Of a stretch of 9,505 bases of DNA, positions 5,566 to 9,505 are shown piece after piece (the first letter of the stretch is position 1; each line of letters opens with the position of its first letter). Both the position numbers and the translations under genes were made by a program. The notes under the pieces were generated by a model. It was not told the DNA's origin and ran no database searches. It saw only the letters and a program-made list of their open reading frames with translations. This DNA comes from Hyphomicrobiales bacterium (GTDB lineage: Bacteria > Pseudomonadota > Alphaproteobacteria > Rhizobiales > Beijerinckiaceae). The stretch covers positions 1-9,505 of the forward strand of contig JANYDZ010000009.1 in assembly GCA_025363375.1 (NCBI GenBank), in the 5' to 3' direction.

Positions 5566-6951
5566 ATGATTTCCAGACGCGGATTTTTCAACGCGTCCGC
5601 CATCTCGGCGGTCACTGTCGCGGCGGTCAGCGGGCGCGTCCAGGCCGCGGGCATTCCCGAAGCGCCTGTGATGAAAGAGGCGAAAACGCAGCCGCCGCTG
5701 ACGCCAAAAACCGGCCCCGACTACAATCCCGTCGTCACGCTCAACGGCTGGTCCCTGCCGTGGCGGATGAACGGCGGCTTTAAGGAGTTTCACCTCGTCG
5801 CCGAGCCCGTCGTGCGCGAAATCGCGCCGGGCATGAAGGCGTATCTATGGGGCTACAACGGGCAGTCGACGGGTCCGACCATCGAGGCGGTCGAAGGCGA
5901 CATGGCGCGCATTTACGTCACCAACAAACTGCCGGAGGAAACCGCCGTGCATTGGCACGGGCAGCGCCTTCCCAACGGCATGGACGGCGTCGCGGGCCTC
6001 ACGCAGCCCGCCATCAAGCCGGGCAAAACCTTTGTCTATGAATTCCAGCTGCGCCGCGCCGGCACTTTCATGTATCACCCGCATTCCGATGAAATGGTTC
6101 AGATGGCGATGGGCATGATGGGCCTGTTCATCGTGCATCCGCGCGACCCGCAAGAGCGGCGCGTCGACCGCGACTACGCGTTTCTGCTCAACGCATTCGA
6201 CATTGAGGCCGGCAGCTACGTGCCAAAGGTCAACACCATGCTGGATTTCAATCTGTGGACATGGAACAGCCGCGCCTTTCCCGGGATCGACCCGTTCATC
6301 GCGAGCAAGGGCGACAAAGTGCGCATGCGCGTCGGCAATCTCACCATGACCAATCATCCCGTTCACGTGCATGGCCATGAATTCAAGGTGACGGGCACGG
6401 ATGGCGGGCGCGTGCCTGAAGCCGCGTCGTGGCCGGAAGTGTCGATCGACGTCGCCGTGGGGCAGATGCGCGACATCGAATTCGTCGCGGACGAGCCCGG
6501 CGACTGGGCGGTGCATTGCCACAAGTCGCTTCACACGATGAACGCCATGGGGCACAAGGTGAAAACCTACATCGGCGTCGACAAGCGCAAGGTCGCGGCG
6601 CAAATTCGCAAGGCCGCGCCGGGCTATATGCCCATGGGCTCGCGCGGCATGGGCGAAATGGGCGAGATGGAAATGCCCATGCCCGACAACACCCTGCCGA
6701 TGATGACCGGCTTTGCCCAATTTGGCGCCGTTGGCATGGGAGGCATGTTCTCGGTGCTGAAGGTGCGCGAGGGGATCGCGGCCGACGATTACAGGGATCC
6801 CGGATGGTACAAACATCCCGAGGGAACGCTCGCCTTTGAATACAAAGGCGAGGTCCAGAGGGAACCGGCGCGCAAGGTCGATGCGGCCAGCGACAAGCCC
6901 GCGACAAACGTCCGCGCGGTCAAGCCGCGCAATCATTCCGGAAGTCATTGA
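5566..6951 (+). CDS. Tat-exported multicopper oxidase (copper oxidase)
   Basis: A 461-residue periplasmic oxidase. The N-terminus has a twin-arginine signal (SRRGFFNAS) with probable cleavage after VQA near residue 27. All four copper motifs are present: HWHG (129-132), YHPHSDE with HPH at 171-173, HPVHVHGH (264-271), and HCHKSLHTMNAM (317-328). The last holds the type 1 ligands C318, H323 and M328, so the trinuclear and type 1 sites should be functional. Only about 90 residues separate the N-terminal and C-terminal motif pairs, so the protein seems to have two cupredoxin domains, with the type 1 site in the second, and not the usual three. After residue 350 comes a Met-rich tail (GMGEMGEMEMPMP) that may bind Cu(I). 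The likely role is oxidation of periplasmic Cu(I) to the less toxic Cu(II). GGAG lies upstream of the start. It is followed by a cupredoxin gene. Confidence 0.93.
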   Translation: MISRRGFFNASAISAVTVAAVSGRVQAAGIPEAPVMKEAKTQPPLTPKTGPDYNPVVTLNGWSLPWRMNGGFKEFHLVAEPVVREIAPGMKAYLWGYNGQSTGPTIEAVEGDMARIYVTNKLPEETAVHWHGQRLPNGMDGVAGLTQPAIKPGKTFVYEFQLRRAGTFMYHPHSDEMVQMAMGMMGLFIVHPRDPQERRVDRDYAFLLNAFDIEAGSYVPKVNTMLDFNLWTWNSRAFPGIDPFIASKGDKVRMRVGNLTMTNHPVHVHGHEFKVTGTDGGRVPEAASWPEVSIDVAVGQMRDIEFVADEPGDWAVHCHKSLHTMNAMGHKVKTYIGVDKRKVAAQIRKAAPGYMPMGSRGMGEMGEMEMPMPDNTLPMMTGFAQFGAVGMGGMFSVLKVREGIAADDYRDPGWYKHPEGTLAFEYKGEVQREPARKVDAASDKPATNVRAVKPRNHSGSH

Positions 6952-6964
6952 AAGGGAGTCAAAC

Positions 6965-7429
6965 ATGAAACGCAACGCAACCATCGCTATCCTCGCCGCG
7001 GCTTGCTTCGCCGCGCCGCTGCTTGCCCACGCACACGGCGGCAAGCATTTTTCCGCCGGCGCGCCTGGCGATCCCAAGCAAAAAGCCAGAACCATCGAAG
7101 TCGTCATGCGCGAGGGCAATGGCACGATGACGTTCACGCCCGACCGCCTCGAAGTCAAGCGCGGCGAGCAGGTGCGCTTTGTCCTGAAGAACGACGGCGC
7201 GCTGGCGCATGAATTCATGCTGGCGACCGTCAAGGAAAACGCGGATCACGGCAAAGTCATGGAGAAATTTCCGGAGATGGAACACGACGATCCCAACGGC
7301 AAACGGCTTGAGCCGGGAAAATCGGCGGAGATCGTCTGGAAATTTACGAAGAAAGGCGCGTTTGAGTTTGCGTGCCTTATTCCCGGTCATCATGCCGCGG
7401 GCATGCATGGCCTGATCATCGTCAAGTAA
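6965..7429 (+). CDS. Periplasmic cupredoxin, CopI-like copper-tolerance protein
   Basis: A 154-residue exported blue-copper-type protein. A Sec signal (ATIAILAAACFAAPLLAHA) is followed by a His-containing mature N-terminus (HAHGGKHF). One cupredoxin domain carries a full type 1 site: H82 in LAHEFML, then C137, H142 and M147 in CLIPGHHAAGM. The acidic loop FPEMEHDDPN resembles CopI-type cupredoxins of copper-tolerance loci, as I recall them. It could accept electrons from or pass copper to the oxidase encoded immediately upstream. I chose ATG 6965 because AAGGGAG precedes it at good spacing and a signal peptide begins there; the frame is open further upstream but only inside the oxidase gene. 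The gap to the oxidase stop is 13 bp. The cupredoxin call is firm; CopI is inference. Confidence 0.92.
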   Translation: MKRNATIAILAAACFAAPLLAHAHGGKHFSAGAPGDPKQKARTIEVVMREGNGTMTFTPDRLEVKRGEQVRFVLKNDGALAHEFMLATVKENADHGKVMEKFPEMEHDDPNGKRLEPGKSAEIVWKFTKKGAFEFACLIPGHHAAGMHGLIIVK

Positions 7430-7453
7430 GGCATTGCGCCGCGGGAGCCGACA

Positions 7454-7747
7454 ATGAAAGCGACAAAACTTCCCACCGCGATTTTGGGTCTCGCGATCGC
7501 CGGCGCGGCGATCGCGCAGTCGGCCGGCGATGCGACGGGCAAAGTCGCCAAGATCGACGTATCCGCCGGCAAGATCACCATCGATCACGGTCCCATCAAA
7601 AGCCTGGACATGCCCGCGATGACAATGGTTTTCAAAGCGGGCGAAGACTCCATGCTCAAGGCGGTGAAGCCCGGCGACCGCGTCAAATTCACGGTTGACC
7701 GGGTTAACGGACAGTTGACGGTGATCAAGCTTGAGAAGGCCAAATAG
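7454..7747 (+). CDS. CusF-like periplasmic copper-binding protein
   Basis: A 97-residue protein: signal peptide to about residue 21 (GAAIA-Q), then a small OB-fold domain. The core reads ATGKVAKIDVSAGKITIDHG followed by PIKSLDMPAMTMVFKAG, matching the Cu(I)/Ag(I) chaperone CusF. Its ligands align as H45, M56 and M58. In E. coli CusF a Trp covers the metal in WPEMTM; here that position is Met53 (MPAMTM), which may add a sulphur ligand. CusF hands copper to the CusB adaptor of the CusCBA pump, yet no CusB or CusA is encoded nearby. GGGAG upstream is its ribosome binding site. It is the last gene of the copper operon, and its stop lies 6 bp from the stop of the converging NUDIX gene. Confidence 0.9.
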   Translation: MKATKLPTAILGLAIAGAAIAQSAGDATGKVAKIDVSAGKITIDHGPIKSLDMPAMTMVFKAGEDSMLKAVKPGDRVKFTVDRVNGQLTVIKLEKAK

Positions 7748-7753
7748 GCCCGT

Positions 7754-8521
7754 TCATAATTCCTGACGCAGCCATCCCTTGCGGCTGAACTGGTAGCAGG
7801 GCACCGGCAAATGCCGGCTCATGCCGAGCGCCACGCGGTTTTCGAGTTCGCGCAGCATGACGCGTGTGATCGCGACGAGGCCCATGTCGAGGGCGTCGGC
7901 GATGGTCGCCCACACGAGTTCGACGAGTTCCGAATCGGGGTTGACGATTCCTTCGACGCGTTTGCCGATGGCGCTGGCGTCGGCGGCGAGAAAATGCGCG
8001 TCGAACCGCAGTTTGTTGCGCGGCGGGGTGACGGCGCGGCCGATGAAGTGAATATTCTCGAGCGATGGAAAAATTCCGTGCGCCGCAAAATCCGTCCAGG
8101 CTCCGGGGGGCGGAGCCTCGGGCGCGCCGACGTCGGATGAGCCTATGAGGAGGCCTGTCTCCTCATAGGTTTCGCGAATGGCGGCGAGCGCGATCGCGCG
8201 GGCGGCGGATGCAGTTGGCCTGCGCAGGCAGCGCATGAGCTTTTGTTCGGTGACGGCGTCGAGCGCGCCGGCGATGTTCATCCTGCGGTCGGCGGGCTCG
8301 ATCCGCCCGCCGGGAAACACGAATTTGCCCGGCATGAATTTGTGGCCGGCGTGGCGCTTGCCCATCAGCACTTTGGGGACCGGACCGGCGCGGTCGATCA
8401 GGATCAGGGTCGCGGCCCGGCGCGGCTTGGCGCCGGTGACGGGCTGCGCCATCGAGCGCGCGAACAGTTCACGCGTGAGATCGGCGGCAAAGTCTTGCGG
8501 ATGAGGCAGGGCGATTGTCAC
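7754..8521 (-). CDS. NUDIX hydrolase with an extended Nudix box
   Basis: A 255-residue soluble hydrolase that cleaves nucleoside-diphosphate-linked substrates; the actual substrate is unknown. The fold starts with AATLILIDR at about 36-44, then KFMPGKFVFPGGRIEPAD (61-78) and AAIRETYEETGLLIG (113-127). The catalytic RExxEExG is intact, but it is separated from the GG by some 30 extra residues compared with the classic Gx5Ex7REUXEEXGU box. Such an insertion is typical, as I recall, of the NUDT19-like group common in alphaproteobacteria. The chosen start is GTG 8521, which overlaps the DUF983 stop as GTGA; the open frame continues to 8803, but only as a shadow of the DUF983 gene. M24 is another possible start. 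Likely co-transcribed with rnr and the DUF983 gene. Confidence 0.9.
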   Translation of the reverse strand: MTIALPHPQDFAADLTRELFARSMAQPVTGAKPRRAATLILIDRAGPVPKVLMGKRHAGHKFMPGKFVFPGGRIEPADRRMNIAGALDAVTEQKLMRCLRRPTASAARAIALAAIRETYEETGLLIGSSDVGAPEAPPPGAWTDFAAHGIFPSLENIHFIGRAVTPPRNKLRFDAHFLAADASAIGKRVEGIVNPDSELVELVWATIADALDMGLVAITRVMLRELENRVALGMSRHLPVPCYQFSRKGWLRQEL

Positions 8522-8931
8522 GGGGAGGCCGCTATGGGCGCCGACTGATCGAACCCGTGCATTCTGAGCGCCCATTGCAGGCCGATCAAGGCGCCCTTTA
8601 TGCGCGGCAGCAGCAACAGGCTGAGCGCGATCACGAGGGTCGGCCAGATGATCGCGTGGATCCAGATTTCCAGATTTTCGTTGTATTCCTCCACCAGCAA
8701 CATCAACGCTCCCGCGATATGGCCGACGATGAGAATGGTGAAATAGGGCGGGGCGTCGTCGGCGCGGTGGTGATGCAAAGCTTCGCCGCAGGCCGGGCAA
8801 CAATCATTCACTTTGAGATAGCCGCCGAAGATGCGGCCTTCGCCGCAATGGGGACAGCGGCCGAGAAGGCCGCGCCGCATGGCAAGCCATTTTTCGCGCG
8901 TCGTATTGTTCGTTGTGGCCGATAAAGTCAT
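8518..8931 (-). CDS. DUF983 family membrane protein with two CxxC zinc-ribbon motifs
   Basis: A 137-residue protein. The N-terminal part has RGLLGRCPHCGEGRIFGGYL and VNDCCPACGEALHHHRADD, so two CxxC pairs (CPHC, CPAC) probably bind zinc. The motif DAPPYFTI marks the DUF983 family. Two hydrophobic helices follow, FTILIVGHIAGALMLLV and then IIWPTLVIALSLLLLP, so the zinc ribbon is attached to an inner-membrane hairpin. The family's function is not established. The start is ATG 8931, with AAGGGG upstream, giving the usual family length; the longer frame to 8976 runs into the rnr coding end. The rnr stop and this ATG are separated by a single base, and the gene's own stop overlaps the NUDIX start, so translation is coupled across all three. 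Confidence 0.9.
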   Translation of the reverse strand: MTLSATTNNTTREKWLAMRRGLLGRCPHCGEGRIFGGYLKVNDCCPACGEALHHHRADDAPPYFTILIVGHIAGALMLLVEEYNENLEIWIHAIIWPTLVIALSLLLLPRIKGALIGLQWALRMHGFDQSAPIAASP

Positions 8932-8932
8932 T

Positions 8933-9505
8933 TCAACCCCTTTTGCGCCCCCGCAAGCCGCCGCCTTTTGAGGCATTGGTTCTTGAGCCTTTGCCCGGCG
9001 ATTTGCCAGACGACGCTTTGTCGCGGATTTTCAATGTCCCGCACTTGCCCGCCGCGGCGCCGATTTCCTTGCGGTTGCGTCCCTGGCTGAGAAGTTCAAA
9101 TCGCAGCGCTCCGGCAAAGGGCGCGGCTTCCACGAGTTTGACCTCGACGACATCGCCAAGTCGATGCGCCTCGCCGGTGCGCGAACCAATCAGCGCGTGC
9201 AGGCTTTCGTCATGGCGAAAAAAATCGTTGCCGAGGGTCGCGGCGGGAATGAACCCATCCGCGCCGGTGTCGTCCAGTTTCACGAAGAGGCCGGCTCTGG
9301 TAACGCCCGCGATGCGGCCGTGAAACGTTGCGCCGATCTTTTCCGCAAGGAAAGCGGCGATCAGCCGCTCAATTGTTTCCCGCTCGGCCTTCATGGCGCG
9401 GCGTTCCGCGAGGGAGATGCGCGCCGCGATATCGGCGAGTTCGTCGGCGCCCATATCGGACAATCCATCCTCGCCAATGTGGCGGCGGCCGAAACGCTCG
9501 AAGAC
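8933..9505 (-). CDS. rnr: Ribonuclease R, C-terminal part (S1 domain and basic tail), cut by the window edge
   Basis: The last 190 residues of a 3'-to-5' exoribonuclease of the RNB family, which degrades structured RNA. The visible part begins with VFERFGRRHIGEDGLSDMGA, then a helical region rich in Arg/Glu (SLAERRAMKAERETIERLIA). Next is the S1 RNA-binding domain: GATFHGRIAGVTRAGLFVKL, GADGFIPAATLG, and later GDVVEVKLVEAAPFAGALRF. It ends in a Gly/Lys/Arg/Ser-rich basic tail (KSPGKGSRT to GLRGRKRG), as is usual for RNase R and important for binding RNA. The catalytic RNB domain lies outside the window. The first codon of the window's right edge is in frame with this protein. It is the upstream gene of the DUF983-NUDIX run. 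Confidence 0.93.
   Translation of the reverse strand, partial: VFERFGRRHIGEDGLSDMGADELADIAARISLAERRAMKAERETIERLIAAFLAEKIGATFHGRIAGVTRAGLFVKLDDTGADGFIPAATLGNDFFRHDESLHALIGSRTGEAHRLGDVVEVKLVEAAPFAGALRFELLSQGRNRKEIGAAAGKCGTLKIRDKASSGKSPGKGSRTNASKGGGLRGRKRG

Noticed and set aside
5845..7233. 462-codon open frame on the minus strand opposite the multicopper oxidase and cupredoxin
   Set aside because: It is antisense to two genes with complete copper motifs, rich in His/Arg/Ala as expected for a mirrored GC-rich frame, and shows no domain.
8522..8803. N-terminal extension of the NUDIX frame beyond GTG 8521
   Set aside because: This part lies wholly inside the DUF983 gene and reads as Arg/His-rich shadow sequence. 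The GTGA overlap gives a normal start.
1..9505. CRISPR arrays, insertion sequences, tRNA or rRNA genes, phage genes
   Set aside because: No regularly spaced repeats, transposase-like frames, tRNA cloverleaf or rRNA sequence was seen on either strand.

Overview
The window is high-GC DNA from an alphaproteobacterium, most likely of the order Hyphomicrobiales (Rhizobiales). The evidence is the block dinB / DUF3572 / divK / pleD / rpmG followed by a NUDIX hydrolase, a DUF983 protein and rnr. That arrangement is recalled from related genomes, not searched here. DivK and PleD have all the expected signalling residues. The copper genes would suit a copper-demanding alphaproteobacterium such as a methanotroph, but nothing in the window settles the genus.

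Layout. Positions 1-592, minus strand: the start of dinB (running off the left edge) preceded by a DUF3572 gene. Positions 711-2465, plus strand: divK and pleD, the cell-cycle response regulator and the diguanylate cyclase that form one signalling module. Positions 2466-3040 have no protein gene. They hold a dense series of inverted repeats ending in a hairpin plus T-run, best read as an unrecognised structured RNA of about 295 nt on the plus strand. Positions 3041-3208, minus strand: rpmG (ribosomal protein L33), with its own promoter and a strong terminator.

Positions 3357-7747, plus strand: a periplasmic copper-handling operon. In order it holds a His/Cys-rich membrane-anchored protein (apparently frameshifted), a 76-residue lipoprotein, a CusC/TolC-type outer-membrane lipoprotein, a Tat-exported multicopper oxidase, a CopI-like cupredoxin and a CusF-like copper chaperone. 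It appears to be an accessory block lying between two conserved chromosomal segments. No CusA/CusB pump is present, although the outer-membrane channel normally needs one.

Positions 7754-9505, minus strand: a tightly coupled run rnr (partial) - DUF983 - NUDIX, converging on the copper operon with only 6 bp between the two stop codons.

The points most worth a second look are the orphan RNA between pleD and rpmG, with two mutually exclusive 3' helices, and the frameshift in a C-run of the first copper-operon gene.
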